Assembly: GCA_022780965.1 (NCBI GenBank)
Contig: JALEUQ010000053.1
Location: forward strand, 26,010 to 90,009
DNA from: Clostridiales bacterium
Lineage (GTDB): Bacteria; Bacillota; Clostridia; Peptostreptococcales; Anaerovoracaceae
Length of the DNA: 64,000 bases
Direction: 5' to 3'
In this document: in pieces, positions 41,599 through 52,416 of the stretch
Layout: each line of letters opens with the position of its first letter
Numbering within the stretch: position 1 is the first letter of the stretch
Notes under the pieces: model-generated
What the model was told of the DNA's origin: nothing
Database searches by the model: none
What the model saw: only the letters and a program-made list of their open reading frames with translations
Program-made: the position numbers and the translations under genes

Positions 41599-42027
41599 AT
41601 GAAGATTAGAATAAAATCCCTTTCGGGGGTGCTGCCGCAGTACGAGACAGCAGGAGCTGCAGGAATGGACATTCGCGCATATCTTGATGAGCCTGTAACC
41701 ATCAATCCCGGCGAGAGAGCCCTGGTACCTACGGGACTTTTCATGGAGATACCGGAAGGATACGAAGTTCAGATAAGAGCGCGCAGCGGACTGGCCATCA
41801 AGAAGGGAATAGGTCTTGTCAATGGAATCGGTACAATTGACAGTGACTATAGAGGCGAAGTGAAAGTTCCTCTTATTAACTGGGGACAGGAACCCTTTAC
41901 AGTATCAAACGGCGAAAGAATCGCACAGATGGTAGCAGCCGCCTATATAAAGGCTGAGATAGAGCCGGCTGAAGAGCTGTCGGAGACTGAGAGAGGAGCC
42001 GGAGGATTCGGGCATACAGGTGTATAA
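41599..42027 (+). CDS. dut: dUTP diphosphatase
   Basis: [49 protein letters not shown]. Confidence 0.97.
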   Translation: MKIRIKSLSGVLPQYETAGAAGMDIRAYLDEPVTINPGERALVPTGLFMEIPEGYEVQIRARSGLAIKKGIGLVNGIGTIDSDYRGEVKVPLINWGQEPFTVSNGERIAQMVAAAYIKAEIEPAEELSETERGAGGFGHTGV

Positions 42028-42048
42028 AAATCAGGAGTATTGACTTTA

Positions 42049-43044
42049 ATGATTACAAGAGAACTTCAGGAAAAACGAGAACATGAAATTCTAAGCAGGT
42101 ACGGCATGAAAGCAGATCAGTCAGCAGGGCGTGCCATAGAAGAGACAAAGTGCCAGATAAGAACTGATTTCCAGCGTGACAGAGACAGAATAATTCATTC
42201 CAAGGCGTTCAGACGACTCATGCACAAGACTCAGGTTTTCCTGGCTCCGGAGGGGGACCATTACAGAACCAGGCTGACACATACAATAGAGGTGAGTCAG
42301 ATTGCAAGAACTATTGCCAGAGGTTTGGGAGTAAACGAGGATCTGACAGAGGCCATTGCAATGGGACACGATTTGGGACACACGCCTTTCGGGCACAGCG
42401 GCGAAGCCATACTTAACAGAATTCACCCCGGCGGTTTCAAACACAATGTGCAGAGTCTGCGGGTTGTAGATGTACTTGAGCAGGGCAGGAACAGAAGAGG
42501 CATGAATCTTACTTTTGAGGTGCGTGACGGAATACTGAACCATACTGGACAGACAATGCCTGTGACAGTAGAAGGTCAGATTGTCCGAACAAGCGACAGA
42601 ATAGCATACATTAACCATGACATAGACGATGCTCTGAGAAGCGGAATCATCAGCATGTCTGATCTTCCCGCAGAGTGTATAGCAGTACTTGGCAGCAGCC
42701 ACAAGAAAAGAATTGATACTCTTGTAAAGGATATGATAGCAAACAGCTGGGACAAGGAGTATGCAAGTCTTACCGAGGAAAAGTCTCAGGCCATGAATGA
42801 GCTTCGTTCGTTCATGTTCCGCAATGTATACATGAACAATGACGTGAAGAAGGTAGAAGATCTGAACAAGGTTGAATTAATAATTGAGTCACTTTATGAT
42901 TATTTCTGCAATAATCCCGATCAGCTTCCGGAAGAATACTGCATGATGATGGATGAATTCGGCGCAGCAGAGCTTGTTAAGGACTACGTTGCAGGAATGA
43001 CTGATAGATTCGCCATTACCACATACGAAAAAATTTTCCAGTAA
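42049..43044 (+). CDS. dgt: Deoxyguanosinetriphosphate triphosphohydrolase-like protein
   Basis: RLMHKTQVFLAPEGDHYRTRLTHTIEVSQIARTIARGLG; HD motif GHDLGHTPFGHSGE. Confidence 0.93.
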   Translation: MITRELQEKREHEILSRYGMKADQSAGRAIEETKCQIRTDFQRDRDRIIHSKAFRRLMHKTQVFLAPEGDHYRTRLTHTIEVSQIARTIARGLGVNEDLTEAIAMGHDLGHTPFGHSGEAILNRIHPGGFKHNVQSLRVVDVLEQGRNRRGMNLTFEVRDGILNHTGQTMPVTVEGQIVRTSDRIAYINHDIDDALRSGIISMSDLPAECIAVLGSSHKKRIDTLVKDMIANSWDKEYASLTEEKSQAMNELRSFMFRNVYMNNDVKKVEDLNKVELIIESLYDYFCNNPDQLPEEYCMMMDEFGAAELVKDYVAGMTDRFAITTYEKIFQ

Positions 43045-43118
43045 CTGTATTTTCAAAAGAGAAATCCGGGAAAAACGTCGTATATGTATATTAGCAGGCG
43101 AAATGAAAGGGAGACAGG

Positions 43119-44867
43119 GTGAGTGGATATAACCAGAACAACATAATAGATGAGATTAAAAGCAGGTGCAATATCGTTGATGTGATAGGGCGTGTGGTGC
43201 CGCTTAAGAAAGCAGGTGCCAATTACAAAGGAATTTGTCCTTTTCATAACGAGAAGACACCTTCTTTTGTAGTGTCTGAACAAAAGCAGATTTTCACCTG
43301 TTTCGGGTGCGGGGCATCAGGCGATGTAATCGAATTCGTCAAACGCTACAACAACCTTGATTTCAGAGGAGCAGCTGAACGTCTGGCAGGAGAATACGGC
43401 ATAAGTCTTGATGGCGCTTTCAAGTCAAGCAAGGACAAAGATGAGCTTTATGAAATCAACAGACAGGCCGCACGATTCTGGTATAGGAAGCTGCGTGACA
43501 AGGCCAACCCGGGCTATACATATATGCAGCGAAGAGGCATATCAAATGACGTGCTCAACAAATTCGGAATCGGCTATGCACCGGACAGCTGGCAGGAACT
43601 TTACGAACATTTGACTTCTTTGGGGTTTAGTGACAAAAGACTGCTGGAGCTGGGACTGATCGCAAGATCCGACAAGACCGGAAGATATTATGACAAGTTC
43701 AGAAACAGGGTTATTTTCCCAATAATGAACACAGCCGGCAAAGTTATCGGATTCAGCGGAAGAATAATCGGAGACGGCGAGCCTAAATATCTCAACTCAC
43801 AGGAATCCAGCATTTTTCTTAAAAAAAATAATCTCTACGGCCTTAATCTGGCAGCCCGTGAAATCAGGAATCAGGACAGAATAATACTGGTTGAAGGTCA
43901 GATGGATGTAGTCTCACTGTATCAGTCCGGAGTGAGGAATGTTTCAGCGTCCCTGGGCACTGCGCTGACAGAGAATCAGGCAAGACTCATTAAACGGTAT
44001 ACCAGGAATGTAATTCTTTCGTACGATGCAGACAATGCAGGACAGAAGGCAGCGGACAGGGGAATCGACATACTGTACAGTGAAGGACTGATAGCCAAAG
44101 TGATGAAGGTCAGTCAAGGTAAAGACCCGGACGAATTCGTCAAGGCAAACGGCAGAGATGCTTTCATGGAGCTTGCAGACAGTGCCGAAGCGTACGGTGA
44201 TTTCAAAATCCGCCGAACAGCGTCAGCTTTCGATCTGCAGGACAATCAGCAGCGTGTTCAGTTTATCGATGCATGTGCCGCGGTGCTGAGAAAGATGAAA
44301 CCGGTAGAAGCGGATATATACATAAAGAAGCTTGCCGCTGATTACGGTATATCCGAAGAAGCTGTGCGCAGAGAGTATAACGTGACTCGAGAACCGGAAA
44401 GGGCGCCTGCTGCCAGGTATCTTAACAGAGATACGGCAGTGAAAAGGGGCATGAGCGAGACGGAAGCAGATCTTATCAAGCTTGCATTTCTGGAAGAAAA
44501 ATATGCACGTGCCATTAGAGAAGCGGATATCAATCCGCTTGAGTCGGACGATGCAGAGGTGATATTTCAGGCACTGAACAGAATTGATGACGGGACAAGA
44601 CCTGTTGATACAGTAAAACTTGCAGAGATGCTTGAAGGTGATCAGATGAATGCTCTTGAACAGGTAACAAGCCGGATTGTACCCGAGGGGACAGAAGACA
44701 GAATGTTTCAAGAGTGCATGAAACAAAAAGATAAAGAACGACTACAGAGGGAAGAAAGGCTTCTGATAGACAGTCTTTCGCTGGCAGATGAAGAAGAAAA
44801 TCAGGAAGAAATCGTAGAGCTTACGAAGAAGCTCATGGATTTACAGCAAAGAATCAAATTAATATAG
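43119..44867 (+). CDS. dnaG: DNA primase
   Basis: ANYKGICPFHNEKTPSFVVSEQKQIFTCFGCGASGDVIEF zinc finger + TOPRIM. Confidence 0.97.
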   Translation: MSGYNQNNIIDEIKSRCNIVDVIGRVVPLKKAGANYKGICPFHNEKTPSFVVSEQKQIFTCFGCGASGDVIEFVKRYNNLDFRGAAERLAGEYGISLDGAFKSSKDKDELYEINRQAARFWYRKLRDKANPGYTYMQRRGISNDVLNKFGIGYAPDSWQELYEHLTSLGFSDKRLLELGLIARSDKTGRYYDKFRNRVIFPIMNTAGKVIGFSGRIIGDGEPKYLNSQESSIFLKKNNLYGLNLAAREIRNQDRIILVEGQMDVVSLYQSGVRNVSASLGTALTENQARLIKRYTRNVILSYDADNAGQKAADRGIDILYSEGLIAKVMKVSQGKDPDEFVKANGRDAFMELADSAEAYGDFKIRRTASAFDLQDNQQRVQFIDACAAVLRKMKPVEADIYIKKLAADYGISEEAVRREYNVTREPERAPAARYLNRDTAVKRGMSETEADLIKLAFLEEKYARAIREADINPLESDDAEVIFQALNRIDDGTRPVDTVKLAEMLEGDQMNALEQVTSRIVPEGTEDRMFQECMKQKDKERLQREERLLIDSLSLADEEENQEEIVELTKKLMDLQQRIKLI

Positions 44868-44897
44868 TTCTTGTTAGGAACAGTGAGGGTCGGAACT

Positions 44898-46121
44898 ATG
44901 ACAAAAGAAAAAAATATTAATGCATCTGAGGAGAATCTAATTAAATTAGAAGGAGAAGAAGTCGTTTCTATTAGCGAATTAAAAGCGAAAATAATCAAAA
45001 ACCTGCAGGAGAAGATAAAGAGCAAGAAACAGGTAACATATGCAGACATCGCCGAAGAAATCGGTGAACTGGATCTGGATAAGGAACAGATGGATGACAT
45101 TTACGACAGTCTTAATACTGCAGGAATAGAAATACAGATGGGCGACATGGGTGATGAGCCTGATGAACTGGAACTTCAGGAAATCGAGGAAGAAGGCGAA
45201 GAAGACCCTGATGTGCGCGCAGAAATCGAGAAGGATCCTACCAAGAAGGAAATTGATCTTGAGGCAACAGTGTCCAGAACGGTAGCGGTTGATGATCCGG
45301 TTAGAATGTATCTGAAGGAAATCGGCAAGGTACCGCTTCTTTCAGCTGAAGAGGAAGTGGAGCTGGCAAGAAGAATGGAGGCAGGAGGCTCTGACGGAGA
45401 GCTTGCCAAGCAGAAACTTTGCGAAGCCAACCTGCGACTTGTTGTCAGCATTGCCAAGAAGTATGTAGGCAGAGGCATGCATCTTCTTGATCTGATTCAG
45501 GAAGGCAATCTGGGCCTTATCAAAGCTGTTGATAAATTCGATTACACCAAAGGATACAAGTTCTCAACCTATGCTACATGGTGGATAAGACAGGCAATAA
45601 CCAGATCCATAGCGGATCAGGCAAGAACAATCAGAATTCCTGTACACATGGTGGAAACCATCAATAAACTTATAAGAGTTTCAAGGCAGCTGCTTCAGGA
45701 GAACGGCAGAGAACCTTCACCTGAAGAAATAGCAGATGAAATGGGAATTACAGTAGATAAAGTAAGAGAAATTCTCAAGATTGCTCAGGAACCTGTTTCT
45801 CTGGAAACACCAATCGGAGAAGAAGAAGACAGTCACCTGGGCGACTTCATACCGGATGACGAAGCGCCTGCACCAGCCGATGCGGCGGCTTTCAGCATGC
45901 TTAAGGAGCAGCTGGTCGATGTGCTTGGAACTCTCACAGAAAGAGAGCAGAAGGTGCTCAAGCTGCGCTTCGGACTTGAGGACGGCAGGGCCAGAACTCT
46001 GGAAGAAGTGGGCAAGACATTCGATGTAACAAGGGAAAGAATCAGACAGATAGAAGCTAAGGCGCTCAGGAAGCTGAGGCATCCGACAAGAAGCAAGAAA
46101 CTTAAAGACTATCTGGAATAA
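44898..46121 (+). CDS. rpoD: RNA polymerase primary sigma factor
   Basis: [54 protein letters not shown]. Confidence 0.98.
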   Translation: MTKEKNINASEENLIKLEGEEVVSISELKAKIIKNLQEKIKSKKQVTYADIAEEIGELDLDKEQMDDIYDSLNTAGIEIQMGDMGDEPDELELQEIEEEGEEDPDVRAEIEKDPTKKEIDLEATVSRTVAVDDPVRMYLKEIGKVPLLSAEEEVELARRMEAGGSDGELAKQKLCEANLRLVVSIAKKYVGRGMHLLDLIQEGNLGLIKAVDKFDYTKGYKFSTYATWWIRQAITRSIADQARTIRIPVHMVETINKLIRVSRQLLQENGREPSPEEIADEMGITVDKVREILKIAQEPVSLETPIGEEEDSHLGDFIPDDEAPAPADAAAFSMLKEQLVDVLGTLTEREQKVLKLRFGLEDGRARTLEEVGKTFDVTRERIRQIEAKALRKLRHPTRSKKLKDYLE

Positions 46122-46134
46122 GATGAGGGAAGCG

Positions 46135-46884
46135 ATGATAAAACTGAGTGAAAGACTCCAGGTGATCGCTGACAGACTGGACAATTGCGAAACCATGGCC
46201 GACATTGGAACCGACCATGGTTTTTTGCCAGCATACATGATTGAGAGCGGCAGGTGTGTGAGAGCAATTGCTGCAGATATCAGTCAGCCTTCACTGGAAA
46301 AAGCGAGAACGCTTTGCATGGAGAGAGGTATAAGTGAATGCGAGATCAAGCTGGGAGACGGTCTTAAGGTGCTGGAGCCGGGACAGGTGGAAGGAGTGTG
46401 CATTGCAGGAATGGGCGGCACTCTCATTGCCGAGATTCTAAGCGAGAGCAAAGATGTGGCCGCCAGTCTTAAGCGTATTGTGATGCAGCCAAGAACCGCA
46501 TCCGGAGAACTTCGCAGATGGCTGATCGGAAACAATTACAGGATTGTGGCTGAAGATGTAGTATATGAAGGCAAATTCGTTCCTCAGATAATTACTGCCG
46601 TGCCGGAGGGTATGCCAATGGACGGGATGCAGAATCTTGCCGCAGGAGGAACAGCAGGAGATAGAGACTTGTACTATGAGGTGCCCGTGTGGATGACGTC
46701 TGCAGGTGGTCCTGTGTCAGAACATGTGAGAAGGATCATCCGCAGAGAGGAGAATACACTTGAAGGACTTAACAGAGCAAGAGAAATAAATGCCGATGAA
46801 ACAGCAGCAAAAGAAGAGGAAATACGCTACCTTAAGAGATTGCTTGATGAAATCGAAGGGAATGGAGACAGGCATTATGAATAA
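46135..46884 (+). CDS. trmK: tRNA (adenine22-N1)-methyltransferase
   Basis: KLSERLQVIADRLDNCETMADIGTDHGFLPAYMI. Confidence 0.93.
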   Translation: MIKLSERLQVIADRLDNCETMADIGTDHGFLPAYMIESGRCVRAIAADISQPSLEKARTLCMERGISECEIKLGDGLKVLEPGQVEGVCIAGMGGTLIAEILSESKDVAASLKRIVMQPRTASGELRRWLIGNNYRIVAEDVVYEGKFVPQIITAVPEGMPMDGMQNLAAGGTAGDRDLYYEVPVWMTSAGGPVSEHVRRIIRREENTLEGLNRAREINADETAAKEEEIRYLKRLLDEIEGNGDRHYE

Positions 46885-46912
46885 GTCGCGTATAAGGTTA
46901 AGGAGGGAAAGG

Positions 46913-47773
46913 ATGAAAGATAAAGTGACAACTGTAGGAGATATAGCAAAAATTATCGAGAGCATTGCACCGGCAGGACTTCAGGAAGAGTGGGATAACA
47001 GCGGACTTCTGATTGGTTTCGAAGACAGGCAGGTAAGCAAAGTTCTCACATGCCTTGAGATAAACATGGACGTAGTAGAAGAGGCAATCAGCAAGGGCGC
47101 AGAGATGATAATCTCACATCACCCTCTGATTTTTGGAGGCATAAGCAGTCTTAACGCAGATACGCCCAAGGGTGCAGTGATTATCAGACTCATCAGGCAC
47201 GGAATATCAGTATATTCAAGCCATACACCTTTTGATAAGGCGCCGGGCGGCAATAACGATGCCCTGGCTGGTGTGCTGGGTCTCAAAGATGTCACCGTGC
47301 TGGACGGAAGCAAGGTGCCGTCAGCCGAAGACATGATAAGCAAGCCGTCTCAGATGCATATAGGCAGAATAGGCAAACTCAAAAAACCGCTGAGGTTTTC
47401 TCAGGTAATTGATCTGGTTTGCGACGAACTCAGACTTAACCCTTCGATGATAAGCGCAGCAGGAAACCTTGATAGAGTAATCAGCAAAATCGGACTATGC
47501 ACCGGGGCAGGGGCTGAATTCACTGAAGCCGCAGCACAGCAGGGATGCGAGGCTTTCATAACCGGAGATGTTAAGTACCATCAGGCACAGGATGCAAGAG
47601 AAATGGGAATCTGCCTGATTGATGCAGGTCATTACGGCACCGAAAAAATCTTTCCGGCAGTTATGAAGATTCAGCTGGAAAAAGTTTTGGAAAAAGATGT
47701 GGTTGTTACAGCCAGTGAAATTGATCTGGATCCTTTCCTGGCGCTGGCAGGAGCATATAGTATCACAGATTAA
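46913..47773 (+). CDS. Nif3-like dinuclear metal center protein
   Basis: QEEWDNSGLLIGF...ISHHPLIFGGI...ITGDVKYHQAQDAREMGICLIDAGHYGTE. Confidence 0.93.
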   Translation: MKDKVTTVGDIAKIIESIAPAGLQEEWDNSGLLIGFEDRQVSKVLTCLEINMDVVEEAISKGAEMIISHHPLIFGGISSLNADTPKGAVIIRLIRHGISVYSSHTPFDKAPGGNNDALAGVLGLKDVTVLDGSKVPSAEDMISKPSQMHIGRIGKLKKPLRFSQVIDLVCDELRLNPSMISAAGNLDRVISKIGLCTGAGAEFTEAAAQQGCEAFITGDVKYHQAQDAREMGICLIDAGHYGTEKIFPAVMKIQLEKVLEKDVVVTASEIDLDPFLALAGAYSITD

Positions 47774-47850
47774 CATGGAATGATGATTTTAACATTGTCC
47801 CTTGAAACATATGAAATTTAGGTGTATAGTTTATATGTAAAGTGAATATG

Positions 47851-47935
47851 AAGGGAGCTCGTAGTACGGGCTGAGAGGAAGGTGTGACCTTCGACCTAGA
47901 ACCTGATTTGGATAATGCCAACGTAGGGATGCCTG
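47851..47935 (+). ncRNA. TPP riboswitch
   Basis: gggctgagagg...gacctagaacctgatttggataatgccaacgtagggatgcc (CUGAGA, ACCUGAU..GGAUAAUGCCA..CGUAGGGA signatures). Confidence 0.97.
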
Positions 47936-47970
47936 ATTTTTGATTATTGGGAATTAAAATGCACAATAGG

Positions 47971-47995
47971 AGCTGCCAAATCGGCAGCTTTTTTA
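47971..47995 (+). terminator. Terminator between TPP riboswitch and thiS
   Basis: agctgcc-aaatc-ggcagct-ttttta. Confidence 0.85.
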
Positions 47996-48013
47996 TTTAA
48001 AGGAGGTGACTTG

Positions 48014-48208
48014 ATGGTAACAATCAACGGCGAGAAAATTGATGCTGCAGGCAAAACAGTTGCAGAGTATCTTGCGGGTGCAGGGTATGACGATAAGCGT
48101 ATTGCAGTGGAACGCAACGGAGAAATCGTGCCGAAATCACAATATGCAGATACTGTTTTTGCAGACGGCGACCTGGTGGAAGTAGTAAGCTTCGTGGGAG
48201 GTGGCTGA
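48014..48208 (+). CDS. thiS: Sulfur carrier protein ThiS
   Basis: MVTINGEKIDAAGKTVAEYL...VEVVSFVGGG. Confidence 0.92.
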   Translation: MVTINGEKIDAAGKTVAEYLAGAGYDDKRIAVERNGEIVPKSQYADTVFADGDLVEVVSFVGGG

Positions 48209-48209
48209 T

Positions 48210-48845
48210 ATGATTCCGGGATGGAAAGAGTGGCGTGATGCTCTGTGTCAGAGACACGGTGAAAAACTGCAGAGAAAGTTTGAGACGGCGACAGTTGCAG
48301 TCTGCGGACTTGGGGGAATGGGCTCCGCAATATCAATTGCCCTTGCAAGAGCAGGCATAGGCAAACTGATACTCATTGATTTCGACCGTGTTGATGTTAC
48401 TAATCTGCACAGGCAGCAGTACAAGGCAGATCAGATTGGAATGTACAAGACGGAAGCAATGAAGCAGAATCTGTTGGAGATTGCACCATATCTGGAGACA
48501 GAAACCCATGCAGTACGCATTACAGAAAGTAATGCCGAAGATCTGCTTGGCGCAGCTGATATCATATGCGAAGCTTTCGACAGTGCGGAAGCCAAAGCAA
48601 TGCTGGTAAATCTGGTGCTTGAAAAAATGCCTTCAAAGTATCTGACGGCGGCATCAGGCATGGCCGGCATTGACAGTGCCAACACGATTAAAACAAGAAG
48701 AATTGCAGACAGGTTCTATTTGTGCGGAGATCAGGTCAGTGATGTGGAGAATGCAAGCTATCTGCTCTCCAGCAGGGTCATGCTGTGTGCTGCACATGAA
48801 GCTCATGCAGTTCTTCGTATTCTGGCAGAAGAATTTGATGCATGA
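48210..48845 (+). CDS. thiF: ThiF-family adenylyltransferase
   Basis: TVAVCGLGGMGSAISIALARAGIGKLILIDFDRVDVTNLHRQQY. Confidence 0.93.
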   Translation: MIPGWKEWRDALCQRHGEKLQRKFETATVAVCGLGGMGSAISIALARAGIGKLILIDFDRVDVTNLHRQQYKADQIGMYKTEAMKQNLLEIAPYLETETHAVRITESNAEDLLGAADIICEAFDSAEAKAMLVNLVLEKMPSKYLTAASGMAGIDSANTIKTRRIADRFYLCGDQVSDVENASYLLSSRVMLCAAHEAHAVLRILAEEFDA

Positions 48846-48893
48846 AGCAGAAGAATTTTGACTTGAAGATGAATTAAGAAAAGAGGAAATTAT

Positions 48894-49664
48894 ATGAACA
48901 ACGATAAACTTGTGATCGGTGGACATGAATTCAGTTCCCGTTTTATACTCGGCTCAGGCAAATACTCAATGAAGCTTATTGAAGCCGCAGTAAAGGACGC
49001 AGGTGCAGAAATCATTACTCTTGCAGTTCGCCGTGCCAATACCAAAGAGCAGGAGAACATTCTGGACTACATTCCTGAAGGAGTAACACTTCTCCCAAAT
49101 ACCAGCGGAGCACGAAATGCAGAAGAAGCGGTTCGTATCGCCAGGCTGGCCCGCGAGCTTGGATGCGGCGACTTCGTTAAAATCGAAATCATGCGTGATT
49201 CCAAGTATCTGCTGCCGGACAATCAGGAAACTGTCAAGGCTACAGAAATTCTTGCCAAAGAAGGCTTCATTGAAATGCCTAACATGTATCCGGATCTGAA
49301 CACTGCCCGGGATTTGGCAGATGCAGGTGCAGCTTCTGTAATGCCGCTGGCTTCTCCTATCGGTTCCAACAAAGGGCTGGCAACCAGGGAATTCATCAGC
49401 ATTCTCATTGATGAGATTGATTTGCCGATAATTGTAGATGCAGGAATAGGCAGGCCGTCTCAGGCATGTGAAGCAATGGAGATGGGCGCTGCTGCAATCA
49501 TGGCAAACACAGCTCTTGCCACAGCAGGTAATCTGCCTCTCATGGCGGCAGCATTCAGACAGGCTATCGAGGCAGGACGCAAGGCATACCTTTCTGGCGT
49601 AGGCAGAGTTCTGACACGAGGCGCTGCAGCCTCCGATCCGCTTACCGGATTTCTGAGGGATTAG
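48894..49664 (+). CDS. thiG: Thiazole synthase
   Basis: [19 protein letters not shown]...[23 protein letters not shown]. Confidence 0.97.
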   Translation: MNNDKLVIGGHEFSSRFILGSGKYSMKLIEAAVKDAGAEIITLAVRRANTKEQENILDYIPEGVTLLPNTSGARNAEEAVRIARLARELGCGDFVKIEIMRDSKYLLPDNQETVKATEILAKEGFIEMPNMYPDLNTARDLADAGAASVMPLASPIGSNKGLATREFISILIDEIDLPIIVDAGIGRPSQACEAMEMGAAAIMANTALATAGNLPLMAAAFRQAIEAGRKAYLSGVGRVLTRGAAASDPLTGFLRD

Positions 49665-49674
49665 GGGGAGATAT

Positions 49675-50928
49675 ATGGAAAATAACTTTTTTGTAGATTC
49701 AGAGCAGCTGTCATCAGAAGCACTTAACAGGAAACATCAGCTGGAATCAGACCCTTCGTGCAGGAAGAATCATATGGAGTATCTTCCCGGAATGGAAATA
49801 ATAGAATCTGATGTTTGCGATAATGTAATGAGTCATGTGAACGCATATGACTGCACCCAGTATACAGAAGATCAGGTTAAAGCTGCGCTGGAGCATGATA
49901 CATGTACAATTGAAGACTTCAAGGCGCTTCTGTCACCTGCAGCAGAACCTTATCTGGAACAGATGGCACAGCGGGCGCGACTTGAAACCGGCAAGCATTT
50001 CGGCAATACTGTCTATCTTTTCACACCTCTCTACATTGCAAACTACTGTGAAAACTACTGCGTATACTGCGGATTCAACTGTTATAACCACATTAAACGC
50101 ATGAAACTTACAATGGAGCAGATCGAAAAAGAGATGCAGATAATCGCAGACAGTGGAATGGAAGAAATACTGATTCTTACCGGAGAAAGCAGGGCGCAGA
50201 GCGATGTTGAATACATAGGTGAAGCATGCCGACTGGCTCGCAGGTATTTTCGCATGGTGGGTCTTGAAATATATCCGGTAAATACTGATGAGTACAAATA
50301 CTTGCACGAGTGCGGTGCTGACTATGTAACTGTCTTTCAGGAAACTTATGACGCAGAGCGATATGAGCAGCTTCACCTTATGGGGCACAAACGTGTATGG
50401 CCGTACCGTTTCGATGCTCAGGAGAGGGCTTTAAGAGGAGGAATGCGCGGAGTGGCTTTCTCTGCACTTCTCGGTCTGTCAGACTTTCGCAGGGATGCGC
50501 TGGCAAGCGCGCTTCATGTGCACTATCTTCAGAGGAAATATCCTCATGCCGAAATGTCACTGTCGTGTCCGCGATTAAGACCAATCATCAATAATGATAA
50601 TATCAATCCGCTTGATGTTCACGAGAAGCAGCTGTGTCAGGTCCTGTGTGCATACAGGATTTTCCTGCCGTATGTGGGCATTACTGTATCGTCCAGGGAA
50701 AGTGCAAGGTTCCGCAATGGCATAGTTAAAATTGCCGCAACCAAAGTGTCCGCGGGAGTTTCTACCGGCATCGGGGATCATGAAAGCAAGTACAGCGGCA
50801 GAGAAACTGAGCAGGATCAAGGTGATGAACAGTTTGAAATTGATGATAACCGCAGCTTTGAAAAAATGTACGATGATATTACAGATGAAGGTCTGCAGCC
50901 TGTACTGAATGACTATTTATACGTGTGA
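49675..50928 (+). CDS. thiH: 2-iminoacetate synthase ThiH
   Basis: YIANYCENYCVYCGFNCYN radical SAM motif; between thiG and thiE. Confidence 0.96.
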   Translation: MENNFFVDSEQLSSEALNRKHQLESDPSCRKNHMEYLPGMEIIESDVCDNVMSHVNAYDCTQYTEDQVKAALEHDTCTIEDFKALLSPAAEPYLEQMAQRARLETGKHFGNTVYLFTPLYIANYCENYCVYCGFNCYNHIKRMKLTMEQIEKEMQIIADSGMEEILILTGESRAQSDVEYIGEACRLARRYFRMVGLEIYPVNTDEYKYLHECGADYVTVFQETYDAERYEQLHLMGHKRVWPYRFDAQERALRGGMRGVAFSALLGLSDFRRDALASALHVHYLQRKYPHAEMSLSCPRLRPIINNDNINPLDVHEKQLCQVLCAYRIFLPYVGITVSSRESARFRNGIVKIAATKVSAGVSTGIGDHESKYSGRETEQDQGDEQFEIDDNRSFEKMYDDITDEGLQPVLNDYLYV

Positions 50929-50938
50929 GGAGGAAACC

Positions 50939-51580
50939 ATGTTTAAGTTCGATCCAAGTTTATATTTTATAACTGACAGCACCGGATGGAGTGAAGATGA
51001 GTTTCTCTATCGAGTGGAAGCTGCATTAATGGGAGGAGTAACACTTCTTCAGCTTCGTGAGAAGGATAAAAGCACGAGGGATTACATGCAGCTTGCTGAG
51101 AAGGTTCACAGCATTGCCATGCGTTACAATGTTCCTCTGATTATCGATGACCGGGTTGATGTAGCACTTGCCATTGATGCTGAAGGGGTCCATGTGGGAG
51201 CCAGTGACATGCCTGTGGCTGATGCAAGGAGACTGATGGGCGATGACAAGATTGTCGGCGCAACAGCCAAAACAGTTCCATGGGCTCTTGATGTATACAG
51301 CCAGGGAGCTGATTATCTGGGTGTCGGTGCTATTTTCCCGACTACTACTAAGGTGAAGACTGTTTTGACTTCGACAGATACACTCAGAGACATTTGCGAC
51401 GCAGTGCCTGTTCCTGCCAATGCCATCGGAGGATTAAATAAAGACAATATCCATGTTCTTGAGGGAATTCCGATTGCGGGAATATGCGTTGTTTCTGCAA
51501 TAATGAAAGCTGATAATCCGCAGAGGGCGGCAATGGAACTGAAAGTGAGAGCACAGGAGCTTGGAATAATTGATAAATAA
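50939..51580 (+). CDS. thiE: Thiamine phosphate synthase
   Basis: YFITDSTGWSEDEFLYRVEAALMGGVTLLQLREKDKSTRDY. Confidence 0.96.
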   Translation: MFKFDPSLYFITDSTGWSEDEFLYRVEAALMGGVTLLQLREKDKSTRDYMQLAEKVHSIAMRYNVPLIIDDRVDVALAIDAEGVHVGASDMPVADARRLMGDDKIVGATAKTVPWALDVYSQGADYLGVGAIFPTTTKVKTVLTSTDTLRDICDAVPVPANAIGGLNKDNIHVLEGIPIAGICVVSAIMKADNPQRAAMELKVRAQELGIIDK

Positions 51581-51595
51581 CAGGAGAAGGCAGTA

Positions 51596-52393
51596 ATGAA
51601 AACAGGATTATCTATCGCAGGAAGCGATTCAAGCGGCGGTGCCGGCATTCAGGCAGATATCAAAACCATGACAATGAACGGCGTGTTTGCAATGAGTGCA
51701 GTCACAGCCCTTACAGCACAGAATACGACAGGCGTAAGAAGTGTACAGGAAGCAGCGCCTGAATTTCTGAAGCAGCAGATTGATGCAGTGTTCGAGGATA
51801 TTTTTCCCGATGCAGTAAAAATAGGCATGGTATCTTCTTCTGAACTGATTCGTATAATTTCAGACAGACTAAGATATCACAAAGCAGTAAACATAGTAGT
51901 TGACCCGGTGATGGTTTCAACCAGCGGCTCTGCACTTATGAAAAATGATGCTGTTGTGACTCTGACCGAGGAACTTCTGCCCATTGCTGCGCTGGTTACT
52001 CCCAATATTCCGGAGGCACAGGTTCTGTCCGGAATGGAAATTGCAAACAGGGAAGCCATGATTGAAGCAGCAGGAATCATAGGCGATAATTACGGCTGTG
52101 CGGTGCTTCTTAAGGGTGGACACAGTGTTAATGATGCCAGCGATCTTCTGTATGATAACGGTGAATACTGCTGGTTTGAGGGAAGGAGAATTGCCAATCC
52201 CAATACACACGGTACGGGATGCACCCTGTCAAGTGCCATTGCAGCTAATCTTGCCAAAGGTTACGACCTTAAAACATCTGTGCAGCGAGCCAAAGAATAT
52301 ATTTCCGGAGCTCTTGCCGACATGATGAATCTGGGGCACGGTTCAGGGCCAATGAATCATGCATTCGATCTTAACAGCAAATTCAAGGACTAA
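51596..52393 (+). CDS. thiD: HMP/HMP-P kinase
   Basis: [41 protein letters not shown]. Confidence 0.97.
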   Translation: MKTGLSIAGSDSSGGAGIQADIKTMTMNGVFAMSAVTALTAQNTTGVRSVQEAAPEFLKQQIDAVFEDIFPDAVKIGMVSSSELIRIISDRLRYHKAVNIVVDPVMVSTSGSALMKNDAVVTLTEELLPIAALVTPNIPEAQVLSGMEIANREAMIEAAGIIGDNYGCAVLLKGGHSVNDASDLLYDNGEYCWFEGRRIANPNTHGTGCTLSSAIAANLAKGYDLKTSVQRAKEYISGALADMMNLGHGSGPMNHAFDLNSKFKD

Positions 52394-52416
52394 AACATGC
52401 ACGAAAGGATAAGAAC

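Noticed and set aside
42121-42702. 193-aa minus-strand ORF
   Set aside because: Antisense to dgt.
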